This document shows positions 11,107 through 21,360 of a stretch of 64,000 bases of DNA, one piece after another. Source of the DNA: Symbiodinium natans (lineage: Eukaryota; Sar; Dinophyceae; Suessiales; Symbiodiniaceae); contig CAJNDS010002146.1 of the NCBI GenBank assembly GCA_905221605.1, forward strand, positions 1,268,906 to 1,332,905, written 5' to 3'. Each line of letters begins with the position of its first letter. Within the stretch, counting starts at the first letter, position 1. The position numbers were made by a program, and so were the translations under genes. The notes under the pieces are model-generated. The model saw only the letters and a program-made list of their open reading frames with translations. It had not been told where the DNA came from and did not search any database.

Positions 11107-11215
11107 CTGGTTCTTAGTAGGGAAGGAGGGAATTGGGGCCCACTACATACCGTTTAAGGGATTTTATAGGGTGCCTCATTCCCCTCATTCCCTACTCAGA
11201 ACCAGCCAGATAAGC
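11107..11215 (+). mobile_element. Family J MITE-like inverted-repeat element
   Basis: Left CTGGTTCTTAGTAGGGAA, right TTCCCTACTCAGAACCAG: 17 of 18 nt pair in inverted orientation, and the match continues imperfectly inward (GGAGGGAATT versus CCTCATTCCCC). The centre is about 40 bp. Related pieces lie at 39411-39473 and 49958-50054. Confidence 0.7.
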
Positions 11216-11756
11216 TGAAGTAGGGTCCCGGCTATAGGGTAGTTAGAGGTCAGGTCAGAACCAGACCTATAAAACCCCAGCTGACGCTAAACCCTCAGCC
11301 CAAATTGAAAAAACAACCTTCGTTGGGGGAGCTTATGGGGATGAATGGTAACAAAAACAAACATGTTCAACCTACCCTTGTTCAACTCTAAGCACCTATG
11401 AAGATCGAAGACTTGTGAGCCTTAAGGTTCATAAGAACGCCGAAGCAAGCCCTGAACCTTTGAACCCCGGAGCCCCAAACAACCTGGAAACCCTGTTCGT
11501 AACCCTATACATCGCTTACATCGCTTATAAGACCCGCCCCAAGAAGTCAGGCCTATCAACCCTATATACTATAAGCTCCCCAAAAAAAACCACAACAAAA
11601 GCCCACAACCCTAAACCCTGTAAACCCAAACCCTAAACCCTAAACCCTACACCTTAAACCCTAGACCCTAAACTCCAAGCTCTGGCCTTCTTGACCATGG
11701 TCGTCGGCGATGCGTACCTCTGCTCAAGAAGGTCCGCGCTGTTGGGTGCGACACCA

Positions 11757-11869
11757 GTTCCTAAGGGTCCAATGTACCCATGTAGAACATATTTAGGGTT
11801 TAGGGTTTTAAGGTTTAGGGTTTAGGGTTTAGGGTTGGCCCTGAAAGCTACTGTATAAGAACCCCTTTT
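11757..11869 (+). mobile_element. Family C MITE with telomeric insert, 3' end lost
   Basis: Left terminus CCTAAGGGTCCAATGTACCC is followed by 'tagaacatattt', a telomeric block (about 11792-11835), then 'ggccctgaaagctactgtataagaacccctttt'. In the copy at 40721 the same interior is continuous ('cagatttggtgcccgaaaaagctactgtatgggaaccccttta'). The array therefore sits exactly between ATTT and GG of the family sequence. A family A copy starts at 11870, so the right part of this element may be interrupted by nesting. Confidence 0.65.
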
Positions 11870-11992
11870 TAGGTTGCCAGTAACCTAGGATGAAAAGGAT
11901 AAAAAGGGGTGCCCTTGTTTGGCTTAAAGGGGTTTATACGGGAACCTAAACCCCCCAAGAAAGGGAATAAGGGCACTACTGGGCATCCTAGC
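11870..11992 (+). mobile_element. Family A MITE, possibly nested in family C
   Basis: Left AGGTTGCCAGTAACCTAGG, right CACTACTGGGCATCCTAGC. The interior matches 36432 and 58351 closely (GGGGTGCCCTTGTTTGGCTTAAAGGGG, GGGAACCTAAACCCCCC). The flanks CCCCTTTTT and CTTTAAG resemble the uninterrupted family C sequence CCCCTTTAAGG, suggesting insertion into it. Confidence 0.75.
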
Positions 11993-12465
11993 TTTAAGCA
12001 GTTTCAGCATAGACAGAGAGGTTTTCGGGCTTAGGGTTTAGGATTCAGGGTTTAGGGTTCAGAGCTTGTGGGTTTGAGGGACAAAGGGCTCATCAGGACG
12101 AAGGGCTTATCAGGCTTAGGAGTTTAAAGGGCTTAGGGGCCGCTTGCGCAGTACTGACTCTCTCGCGAGGCCCTTCGCGCTGATGTTATGATACTCATAA
12201 CCCTCTCTTAGGTCTTAGGTTCGGTCTACATATGCAAAAAGCTGCATAACCAGGGGGCCCCTTGGTGTAGCCCCACGCCCCCAAGATGTTTTTTTGCTTT
12301 GGGCTTCTTGGGCCGAAAGAAGACCTTGCTGTAGAAGACTTTTGGGGCTTCTGTACAGAGTAATCCTGATGACTTCATTTTGTGTGCTCAGGCAATGCGG
12401 TTTAGGGTTTAGGGTTTAGGCTTTAGAAGGTGCCTGACGTGATGAAATTGAATTCTCGGACGCAG

Positions 12466-12640
12466 ACCCTCTCTTAAGGGGAGAAACCCTCGAAGGGACA
12501 CTTAGTCTTACTCCCCTATATAACCCCTCTAATATATATACACATACACAAACATATATATATATATACATGTATATATATATATGTATGTATATGTATA
12601 TATATATATACACCTTATTTGAGTCCCTATAAGCCTGTGT
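12466..12640 (+). mobile_element. Family F element with expanded TA microsatellite
   Basis: 'gaagggacacttagtcttactcccctatataaccc' matches the start of the F copies at 56898 and 62388, and 'caccttatttgagtccctataagcc' matches their later part. Between them is an interrupted TA/CA/TG run (about 12531-12612) where the other copies have only 'ccttatatatagtccctat'. Confidence 0.5.
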
Positions 12641-12740
12641 AAGTTGCCGGTTCTTTCGCCACTTTGGGATGAGTGCCTTAGTGTCGGGCCGGGTCGGATG
12701 TGCCTTCAAATCCTGAACAACTCGAAGATTTTCTGTTGGC

Positions 12741-12826
12741 TTAGGGTTTAGGGTTTAGGGTTTAGGGGTTAGGGTTTAGGGTTTAGGGTTTAGGGTTTAG
12801 GGTTTAGGGTTTAGGGTTTAGGGCTT
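12741..12826 (+). repeat. Interstitial telomeric array (TTTAGGG)n
   Basis: About 12 units with one TTAGGG unit; clean edges. Confidence 0.95.
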
Positions 12827-13265
12827 AGCTGCTGAGTTCGTACGCCTCCCAAGAAGTGCACACTTTCAGTTTTGTAGAGGTTCTAGTATCCCAAAAAGTG
12901 TAAAGCGTACTCCCTCAGCTACTAAGTTGGGCGATTCAAAAATGTCGGGTTTGGGGCTCAGAGGCTTGCGTGGTCTCGGGTTTGGGTTAAGGGTGGAGGA
13001 GGGGGTTCTGGGGTATGTATGTAGGGTTGAGGTCTTAGGTGTGGACATGTGAGTTCTAGCCCTAAACCCTAAACCCGAAACCCTAAACCCTAAACCCTAA
13101 GCCCTACCGGGCTTTGGGCCTCAGTGCCAGCCCATCAGCGCGTTGGGTGGCCTCGCGGGCCACGCTCTGTGGCCAGAAGGCCTCCCGGTCACGGAATCCC
13201 CCCCCCCCCCCCCCGTTTCGGGTTTGGGGTTCACGGTTTGGGGTTTAGGGTTTGAGTCCCCCCTC

Positions 13266-13375
13266 CTAGGGGACGAAATGAACCTACAAGGGTTTCTTTT
13301 TTCATATACCTTAGTAGGCATTAGAGTAGTATAGGGTATACGACCCCCATTTTAGGGTTCATTTGGTCCCCAAGG
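13266..13375 (+). mobile_element. Family D MITE (copy 2)
   Basis: Left CTAGGGGACGAAATGAACC, right TTTAGGGTTCATTTGGTCCC followed by CAAGG, a clear terminal inverted repeat. The interior 'catataccttagtaggcattagagtagtatagggtatacgacc' matches other D copies. The right terminus itself contains TTTAGGGTT, a natural microhomology to telomeric DNA. Confidence 0.75.
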
Positions 13376-13975
13376 CTGGTGGAGTCTTTCCTGTGGGCTC
13401 TAAGGTGACATCTATTTCGCAGTTCGGCACACAGGGGCCTTCGGGGAGTCTTTCAGTTTCTAATCGCTTTTCTGCGTGAGTTTTAGAGGCATAGGATTAG
13501 GGTTTAGGGCTCATGGTCCGTAGGTTGAGGTTTTGGGGTGTAAGCCTTCGGATGTCGGCTTCGGGGTTGAAGGATCATGGTTTTCACCCAGGGTTACGGT
13601 TCATTCTTAAGGCTTAGAAATGGTGGTTTCGGGATGGGACGTTTAGGATTGGTGTTGCAGGTTGTGTCAGTGAAGCTTTGGGTTCTTGAGTCCCAGGTTA
13701 AGATTCTAGGGTTTAGGGTTTAGGGTTTGGGGTTAAACCCCTCCCCCCAAGGCCATAAACCCGCATCTGCTCAGAACCAGGGTTTAGGGTTGAGGGATTA
13801 GGGTTTAGTAGAGTTTAGGGTTCCGAAAGCCATAACCCCCACGCACCTATGTGGCCCTAAACCCTAAACCCTTAAATTAGGCGCCTCTAGAGTGCCTGGC
13901 AGCGCCGCGGCCCAATCCTCGGGAAATCAGGTGTTGAGGATTTTGCCGTTCAGTGGGGGGGGGGCTTCGATTTTC

Positions 13976-14130
13976 GGGCTAGTAGGGTTCAGGGCTAGTA
14001 GGGTTTAGGGCTATTTATTAGGGTTTGGGGCTATTTATTAGGGTTTAGGACTATTTATTAGGGTTTAGGGCTATTTATTCGGGTTTAGGGCTATGTATTC
14101 GGGTTTAGGGCTATTAATTTGGGTTTAGGG
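13976..14130 (+). repeat. 20-bp tandem repeat containing a telomeric unit
   Basis: About six copies of GGGTTTAGGGCTATTTATTA with variants (ATTC, ATGTATTC, ATTAATTT), preceded by two shorter 'gggctagta' units. Each unit carries one TTTAGGG, so the array appears to have grown by tandem duplication of a telomere/spacer junction. Confidence 0.85.
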
Positions 14131-14753
14131 CTTTAGGGTTCAGGGGTTTAGGATTTTGAGGGTTGAGTCGGGTTTAGGGTTTGGGCGGTCTTGGGTTTGG
14201 AGTTTGGGGCTTGGGAGACTCGTGGGTGTTCAGAGGGGTTGTGCGGGATTGGGGTGGGTCTTGGGTTTGGGGTTTGGGGGAAATGGTCTGCTGATAGGGT
14301 TAATTATGTGTACCCTAAACCCTAAACCCTAAACCCTGAACACGCTGCAGACTCTGGGGCGACGCGCGGCCCAAGGCTCGTGGTTTGGGATTTAGGGTTC
14401 GCGGGCTTGGGGTTGGGAACCCTGCGGATCCACGAAGCCCAAACGATCCTGAGCCGGGTTTAGGGTTTAGGGCTTAGGGTGCAGGGTTAAGGGTTTAGGC
14501 CCCAAGCCCCAAGACCCAACACACCGCGAACCCTATAAACCCCGAAGCCCTACAAGGCCCGTAAACCCCACAGGCTCCACAACCCTCTACACCCTTGAAA
14601 AATAGGGTTTATAGGGTTTACAGTGTTTTGTAGGGTTTATCGGGTTTACAGGGTTTATGGGGTTTTCAAGGATAGCGGGTTTATCGTAAACGGTTGAAAG
14701 TAAACCCCAAACCCCAAACCCTCCAGATCCTCTAAACCCTCAACCTTACATAC

Positions 14754-14858
14754 ACCCTAAACCCTAAACCCTAAACCCTAACCCTAAACCCTAAACCCTA
14801 AACCCTAAACCCTAAACCCTAAACCCTAAACCCTAAACCCTAAACCCTAAACCCTAAA
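14754..14858 (-). repeat. Interstitial telomeric array (CCCTAAA)n
   Basis: About 15 units including one CCCTAA unit. A TTTAGGG array of opposite orientation begins 140 bp downstream (14996-15045), so the two could pair as a hairpin. Confidence 0.95.
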
Positions 14859-14995
14859 CTATACACCCTACACCCTACAACCTGAACCCTAGACAGCTGT
14901 TGCACAGCATCCAGCCGACTGCCGCTGCCGGCTGCAGCGAAGCTCCAGCGGGACTTGGGTTCGGCACCCACCTCAGGAAAGGTGCTTAAAACGGT

Positions 14996-15045
14996 TTAGG
15001 GTTTAGGGTTTAGGGTTTAGGGTTTAGGGTTTAGGGTTTAGGGTT
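14996..15045 (+). repeat. Interstitial telomeric array (TTTAGGG)n
   Basis: About seven perfect units followed by degenerate GGGTTT-rich sequence to 15175. Confidence 0.9.
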
Positions 15046-15398
15046 GGAGTTTAGGGTTTACCAGGGCTTGGGGTTTATGAGGGTTTAGGGTGTAGGGGTT
15101 TAGGGGTTTAGGGATTGAGGGGTTAGGGTTTAGGGTGAAGGGTTTGGGGCTTATAAGGGCTTGTAAGGGTTTAGGGCTTAGCGAGAAGTCTCTGCATGCA
15201 GGTATTTAAAAAAGGCGGCTCTACTGGTAGCCTGATCTTCTCCAAGTTGGGGAGCTGCCGTTTTGACTATCGGTTTGGCGGTGCGTGGGATGGTCCAGGT
15301 AAGGTTTAAACTGAGTAGTGATCAGGACTGTCTAGGGTTTTAGGGGTTTTAGGGGTTTTTAGGGTTTTAGGGTTTTCAGGCCTTGCTGGAGAAAGGCG

Positions 15399-15521
15399 TA
15401 CTTGGAGGTTTAAGGTACTTAGAACCAACTCTAAACTGTACTTAGAAGCCCCCGAAGTCCCCTAAGTAGGTTCTAGTGAAACTGAGAATCTGGGTGGTAA
15501 GTGCCCATGAACCTGCAAGTA
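15399..15521 (+). mobile_element. Family B MITE
   Basis: Left TACTTGGAGGTTTAAGGTACTT, right AAGTGCCCATGAACCTGCAAGTA: imperfect inverted termini of about 22 bp. The interior 'gtacttagaagcccccgaagtcccctaagtaggttcta' matches 7633 and 18642. Confidence 0.75.
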
Positions 15522-15635
15522 GTAGGCTGAAGGCAGTGGTGCGTAGGAACTCGAAGCGGGTTAGTAGGGTTCCTGGGACAATGCTCTTGTATTTTGGGTC
15601 ACTATAGGGTTACTTCTGAGGGCAATGTAGGGATT

Positions 15636-15691
15636 AAACCCTAAACCCTAAACCCTAAACCCTAAACCCTAAACCCTAAACCCTAAACCCT
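15636..15691 (-). repeat. Interstitial telomeric array (CCCTAAA)n ending in a poly-G tract
   Basis: Eight perfect units, followed by GGGGGGGTGGGGGAGGGGGG and TTCTTAAGCA. The last part resembles the poly-G end of family G. Confidence 0.9.
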
Positions 15692-15824
15692 TGGGGGGGT
15701 GGGGGAGGGGGGTTCTTAAGCACAGAGTAGTCACGCTCAAGCCCCACTCCAGCCAGAGCACGTTGGGAAGCCGCAGGATGGAGGCCATGGAGATGCCAGG
15801 CACCTCATGACTGAGGGTTTCTAG

Positions 15825-15940
15825 GGTTTAGGGTTTGGGGTTTAGGGTTTGGGGTTTAGGGTTTAGGGTTTGGGGTTTAGGGTTTGGGGTTTAGGGTTTG
15901 GGGTTTAGGGTTTGGGGTTTAGGGTTTGGGGTTTAGGGTT
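15825..15940 (+). repeat. 14-bp alternating telomeric array (TTTAGGGTTTGGGG)n
   Basis: TTTAGGG and TTTGGGG units alternate almost strictly, giving a 14-bp period for about eight cycles. This indicates amplification of a dimer and not independent mutation. Confidence 0.9.
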
Positions 15941-16205
15941 GTGCCGGCCTGGCTTGGGCTTGGGCTTCGGGCTACCAAGACTCTGAGAGAGGGCTTGAAA
16001 CTCGGCTGAGAGGGTTTAGGGTTTAGGGTTTAGGGTTTAGGGTTTACGGGGTGGGGGGGGGAGGTCACAGGAATAACGGCCCACACCTCCGCAACCAGGA
16101 GCCTGAAACGTTCAAACCCCACGCCCCCTAAACCCGAAATCCTACACCTGGGGGTTTACGAAAAGATGGGACCCCGCATAAAGACCCCAAATAACAGGAT
16201 TCCCT

Positions 16206-16294
16206 AAACCCTAAGCCCTAAGCCCTAAACCCTAAACCCTAAACCCTAAACCCTAAACCCTAAACCCTAAACCCTAAACCCTAAACCCTAAACC
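16206..16294 (-). repeat. Interstitial telomeric array (CCCTAAA)n
   Basis: About 12 units, with CCCTAAG variants at the left edge. Confidence 0.95.
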
Positions 16295-16676
16295 CAGTTT
16301 TTGGTACCCCTTAGCCTTGTTTCGGAAACCCTACACCTCATGCCCCTGGGTCCAAAGGACCTCATACTCTGGAAACCCTAAGTCGCAAAACTTCCCACCC
16401 CAAAACGGTTTAGGGTTAAGGGTTAAGGGTTAAGGGCTAAGGGCTAAGGGTTTAGGGTTTAGGGTTTAGGGTTTAGGATTTAGGGTTTGGGGTTTGGGGT
16501 TTGGGGTCTGTGAGAGCCGTGGCGCCATCTGAGCCACTGCCCAACATGGGCCTAACCTAAATCTCCGTACGGACGTAGCTCATGTAGGGATCCCTAACTC
16601 TCAACTCGAAACCCGTGTCCATTCCTGATCTTGTCTTAGGAAAAGGAGGTTCGAGTGGGCTCCGGACCATCGTGCC

Positions 16677-16772
16677 ATAAACCCTAAAACCTAAACCCTA
16701 ACCCTAAACCCTAAACCCTAAACCCTAAACCCTAAACCCTAAACCCTAAACCCTAAACCCTAAACCCTAACC
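16677..16772 (-). repeat. Interstitial telomeric array (CCCTAAA)n
   Basis: About 13 units with CCTAAA and CCCTAA variants at the left edge. Confidence 0.95.
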
Positions 16773-16828
16773 CCGTGCCATGAACACTCTGTACCCTAAA
16801 ACCTAAACCCTGAACTATGGGGTTCTAG

Positions 16829-16975
16829 GGCGCTATATATATATATACATATATATATATATACATATTATACATATATATATATATATATATATATGTT
16901 GCGCTTCTTTTTTCCCGGGGGGGGGGGGGAGGAGGCTCAGGGTTCTGGCCTCAATGTCCCCCCCCCCCCCCCCCC
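16829..16975. repeat. TA microsatellite plus poly-G / poly-C inverted block
   Basis: An interrupted TA run (16835-16897) is followed by GCGCTTC, TTTTTTCCC, a G run (16918-16929) and, after about 30 bp, a C run (16957-16974). The layout resembles the TA-run/homopolymer ends of the 2.1-kb element at 4340, but the adjoining GACCTACCC motif is absent. Confidence 0.75.
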
Positions 16976-17137
16976 TAAATCGCATCTCGCCCTGAGGTCC
17001 GCCGAGGCGCAGTGGGCCCAATCACGCCCCATCCCTGGGGAAAGTGAACATCCTGCTTCTTGTACCTCACCTGCGTGTTTAGGGTTTAGGGTTTAGGGTT
17101 TACGGTTTACGGTTTAGGGTTTACGGTTTAGGGTTTA

Positions 17138-17238
17138 GGGTTGCTCCCCTTATGCTACTGGTAACAGCCCTTGATAGGGATTAGAATGCGGGTACTATAA
17201 TCCCTACTAAGGGGAGTTAGTATAGGGGGGAGCATCCC
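17138..17238 (+). mobile_element. Family I MITE, empty-site copy
   Basis: Left GGGTTGCTCCCCTTATGCTA, right AGTATAGGGGGGAGCATCCC: inverted termini of roughly 18-20 bp with mismatches. The interior is continuous non-telomeric sequence with CCCTTGATAGGG and TAATCCCTACTAAGGGGAG. The left end abuts a telomeric array. It is the reference for the filled copy at 62749. Confidence 0.7.
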
Positions 17239-17423
17239 AAGTTTTCAGGCTTATAGGCCTTGGGGGCTTGGGGGGGGCCTGCGACCCCAAAATCCCGGAA
17301 CCCGGCGGCTTGGGGTGAGGGTATACGGCTCTCAGGGCTTGTAGATCTCAGGGTTCCAGGGTTTAGGGGAGAGCCCACTTGCAGCGCTAATTCTGGAGTT
17401 AGGAACCTGAGGGCCTCTGTTCA

Positions 17424-17526
17424 ACCTTCAGCCCTAAACCCTGAACCCTAAACCCTGAACCCTGAACCCTGAACCCTGAACCCTAAACCCTAAACCCTAA
17501 ACCCTAAACCCTAAACCCTAAACCCT
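17424..17526 (-). repeat. Interstitial telomeric array with CCCTGAA variants
   Basis: A run of CCCTAAA mixed with CCCTGAA, the variant units clustered in the middle-left part. Confidence 0.9.
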
Positions 17527-17987
17527 GCAATAAGGTTGCAGATGTCCGAAGCATAGCAGCGGTTTAGGGCTTAGGGCCCTAAACCCTAAACCCGAAACCC
17601 TAAACCCTAAACCCCAAAGATCAGGGAGCATAAGGAACCTGCACAAGAAGAGCCTAGCAAAAGAAGAGGTCTGCTCTGGGCCTCCAGGGTGAAGGCTAGG
17701 GCCCCTACAAGCCCTCAAATAAAGCACCGAAAGCCCTGAAGCCAAGAGTTCACGTGTGCGGTTCAGGGCTTAGGGTTTAGGGTCTAGGGCTAGGGTTTAG
17801 GGCTAGGGTTTAGGGCCAGGGTTCAGGGAATCGAGTTTCCAATTGCTTCCGTTGTTGATGGGGCTCGGGTTATCGAAGGGCTGGGCTGATCCTCTGTGAA
17901 AACCTCAGCACTGACTCAAACCCTGAACCCCCAACCCTGCAAATCCTGAAGCCCTAAAACCCTAAGACCTCAAGCCTTGAAATCGAA

Positions 17988-18099
17988 ATAGCCCGGTGAC
18001 CATATCATCGTGATTCAGGGTAGCCAATTTGGGGTTGGCCATTTTTGTATGGGAACCGTGAACCAAAAAAAAAGTGAAAAAGGGCGCCGCTGGGCTACA
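17988..18099 (+). mobile_element. Family A MITE, diverged copy
   Basis: Left ATAGCCCGGTGACCATATCAT, right AGGGCGCCGCTGGGCTACAT. The interior keeps GGGAACCGTGAACCAAAAAAAA. It is more diverged than 6769 and 8564. Confidence 0.65.
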
Positions 18100-18641
18100 T
18101 CGGCAGCTGCCACGAGGCCATAACCCTAAACCCTCAACCCTAGAGCTTCAGAAGCGATTCCTTGAGCCCTGTGCACGCTAAATCCAAACATCAACATTAC
18201 CCGAACTCCAAGCTAAGATCACACGCAACTTCCCCCAACCCCTCGAACAACAACACCCTAAACCCTAAACCCTAAACCCTAAACCCTAAACCCCACACCC
18301 CAACAGAAACAGCGATTTGCAATAAACAAAAATGCGACACCGAAACTCCGAACCCCCCCAAACTCTCCAGCGCTAGCACCTCCCAGCTGCCTTTGAGCCA
18401 GTCCGGATACGTCAAGGATGTCCCTGGGCTCGGTTTGGGGTTTAGGGTTTAGGGTTTAGGGTTGAGGGTTTAGGGCTTTGGGTTTAGGGCTTTGGACTTC
18501 GGGTGGCCTTGCGAAGGGTGTTCCCTTTGGGTGCATGTCTTCGGGCTCTTCTAGCTGAATCATGGCTTGGGGATGAGGGCCTGAGGTTTCCTTGGAGGTT
18601 CGGGGTTTAGGGTTTAGGGTGTAGGGTTTAGGGTTTAGGGC

Positions 18642-18765
18642 TACTTGGAGGTTCAGGGTACTTGTAACCCGAATTATCACTGTACTTACAAGCCTCCTAA
18701 GTCCCCTAAGTAGGTTTCAAGTAGACTTATAAGTGTGGCGATAAGTACCCGTGAACCTCCAAGTA
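18642..18765 (+). mobile_element. Family B MITE, best-preserved termini
   Basis: Left TACTTGGAGGTTCAGGGTACTT, right AAGTACCCGTGAACCTCCAAGTA: a nearly perfect inverted pair of 22-23 bp; total length about 124 bp. A telomeric array abuts the left terminus directly. Confidence 0.8.
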
Positions 18766-19239
18766 CCGGATGGATGCTACGAACCACCTAAGGGCAGTAG
18801 GTCCTTTTGAGGATACCTTTCATCGTTGGTTCGTATCATGCAACACGATAACGACAAACCTAACCAAGAACCCCCATTCGCAGGGGGGGAGGGGTACATT
18901 CGAAGTTTTGCTCGGCTACTCATGCAAGCCTGGACTGTGAACTCGAGGTTTAGGGTTTAGGGATTCCTGCACGACACCTGTAAACCCTCCCCAAACGTTT
19001 ACTTCCTTAAGCCTCTTACCCTCCAGCCCAAACAAAACAAACAAAACCACCCTCATAATCCAGCAGGCCAAAGGATGCGTGCGAGCTGCCACAGGGATCC
19101 ACCGACGGGCCGAGTGGCTTCCATGGAATCGTCGGAGCCTCCAAAGGGTTTAGGGTTTAGGGTCTAGGGTTTCGGGTTTCGGGTTTAGGGCTTGGTGGGG
19201 TTTCGGGTTTAGGGCTTAGGGTTTGGGGTCTACACAGGA

Positions 19240-19800
19240 TCAATGATGACGTTGTTGCCGCTGCCGCTGGTGCTGTTTGTGTGGCGGCGGCGGCGGTTGC
19301 TGTGGCTGTGATGGTCCAATGGTGGTGATGCTGACTGTTGGCGTGGCGGAAAATCAAGAAGAAGAGGCGGCGGAGGCCGCGGAGGGACTAGAATCAGATG
19401 CGCTTGACATACAGTGAGGCACCCTCCTCTGAGTGCCGGGCAGCACGAATGGTTTTGCTGGCGAAAGGCTCTTGTTTCCCCACTCGCGCGTCCAGCCTGC
19501 TTGTCATCTTGGCGCTACGATCTCGGACCTGCGAAGGTTTTGCGAAATCAAAATCGCGGCAACGGCCCTTCCGCCGCACACGACGTGTTGCCTGTTTGGC
19601 CCCTGCAAACTCCAGTATGGAAGCCTACAGTACCAATGGGAACCCCATCCCTGCGCAAGAATTGGGTCCTAGTTTTTGGTACAGGTATTGCCACATTCAC
19701 GTCTTAAACTTTGATATCCAGCAAGTTAGGTACCCCAAAAAATGGACTACAACTAACAGTGCAAATATTGAAGGCCGACTGGCGGTTGGTTTGATTCGGG
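19240..19800. other. Unique-sequence island with overlapping frames, coding status unclear
   Basis: This is one of the few spacers over 500 bp with no telomeric unit. 19245-19330 is GCC/GCT/CAC trinucleotide-rich. Frames of 140 codons (+, 19398-19820) and 61 codons (-, 19394-19579) overlap. Neither shows a domain I recognise, and the + frame runs into telomeric repeat at its 3' end, so its terminus is not natural. It could be a fragment of an intron-containing gene; I cannot support a gene model. Confidence 0.3.
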
Positions 19801-20334
19801 TTCAGGAATTAGGGGTTTAGGGGTTTAGAGGTTCAGGGGTTTAGGGTTTACGGTCCCTACACTTTACACTCGGTTAACCTTCACAGCGCCGGGCGAGGGT
19901 ATTTATCAATAGCGAACTGGCAACCCCAAACCCTAAACTGGAAAACCCTAAAGACCTAAACCCTAAACCCTATATATACACTACCAGCCCTAAACCCCAA
20001 ATCCTAAACCCTAAACCCTAAACCCCTAAACCCTAAACCCTATATACACCACCAGCCCTCAATTGACCTTGCGACCCTAAAAACGCAGCGCCTGCCTCGA
20101 ACGACTCGAAGAGTCCTGTGGCACTGGTCTGCAAGGTTTAGCTTTTTAGGCTTGTCGGGTCTACAGACACTCCCAAGCCCTAAACCCTAAACCCTATGAA
20201 ACCCCAAACCCACCCTAGAACCGCCTTAAACTTGGGCTAGAGAGTGTAGGGTGTATAGGAACGCGAGGGTGTGAGGATGGATGTTTTCGGGTGCAGAAGT
20301 GTTGGTTTAGGATTGTGGGTTTAGGGTTCAGGGT

Positions 20335-20595
20335 TGGTAGGGGGATCCGAAGTATGGGCCCTTTATTTGGATCCCCTTGGAACCCTTATATACACTCTAC
20401 ATAATAAGGGCCCATACTTCGGATCCCCTTACTTAGATCTCCAAGAACCAAGGGGCAAAAAAGGTTAAACTTCATTATTCCTACTAAATAAGGAAACCCA
20501 AAAAGTGTAAAATTTCAGCTGTTGGAGAGGTAAGTTTAATAAAGCCCTCTAAACAAGGGTAAAGGGACCATACTAAGGGCCCCCATGGTTCCAAC
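20335..20595. mobile_element. Inverted-repeat element with perfect 23-bp arms, related to family E
   Basis: GGGGATCCGAAGTATGGGCC plus CTT (20341-20363) is perfectly inverted at 20406-20428, with a 42-nt loop containing 'acccttatatacactctacata'. AGTATGGGCCC is also a family E motif, and 'agggaccatactaagggcccccatggtt' follows at about 20553-20580. The outer boundary is uncertain. Confidence 0.6.
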
Positions 20596-21360
20596 CTTCG
20601 AGTTGGGGTGTAAGGGTTTAGGGTTTAGGGTTTAGTTTGGGGGTTTGATAATCTCCTGGCTCTACAAAAGCCCACCCAGGCCCCCCTGAGACCCTCACCC
20701 ATGACTCCGCAAATCCGAATCCCCAAAACCCGCAACCCAAAACACGGACTCAACAAGTGCGAACTTCTAAGACCTTAGACGCTCTAAACCCGAAACCCTC
20801 TCCCCTTTGTAAGCCCTAAATCTTGAACTCCTAAACCCCTGACGGAGACCTGAAACCCTAAACCCTACGACCCCGCTGTTTCCCCTAAATCTTCAACTCC
20901 TAAATCCTTGAGCGAAACCTGAACCCTAACCCCTTTGCAGGCCCTGAATCTTCAACTCATGAATCCTTGAAACCTGCATGGAGAACGGCCTAAACCCTAA
21001 ACCTTAAACCCCAAACCCTAAACCCCCAACCCCGAACCCTCAAACTGCCTGGAAAACGGCCCAGCTCAGCCGCCCATGGTGGAGCTGCGGCCGGTAGCGC
21101 TGGAGGCTTTCCTCCAGCCGTTGCCAAAAAAAGAGCTTGGCCACGAAAAACGTTTAGGGTTTAGGGTTTAGGGTCTAGAGGGTCACTGTTCTAGCACTCA
21201 TAGTCATTAGGGGGGTTCCAGGCTTAGAACAAAACCCACCAAAGAAGAAGAACCCATAACATTAAGAAAATAAAAGGTTTTCATCCTACCCCAGAGAGTT
21301 TTACCTACCCAATTCGGACACGTTTTCCACTGAACCTTCTGGGGCCCACCCCCCGACGAA

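Larger units (their letters stand above)
11006..14000. other. Telomeric mosaic with MITEs, no gene seen
   Basis: Contains the J, C, A, F and D elements listed separately, telomeric blocks at 11630-11655, 12400-12422, 13059-13105 and 13707-13735, and a poly-C run at about 13198-13214. 11290-11620 is unique and Lys/Pro-rich in one 73-codon frame that ends in telomeric repeat; not taken as coding. Confidence 0.7.
14131..21360. other. Telomeric mosaic, no supported gene
   Basis: Dense telomeric blocks with spacers of 50-400 bp. Specific arrays, MITEs and inverted repeats are listed separately. The longest spacers free of telomeric units (19240-19800 and 20340-20600) are discussed in their own entries. 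Other blocks: 19920-20050, 20175-20215, 20610-20636, 20980-21035. Confidence 0.7.
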
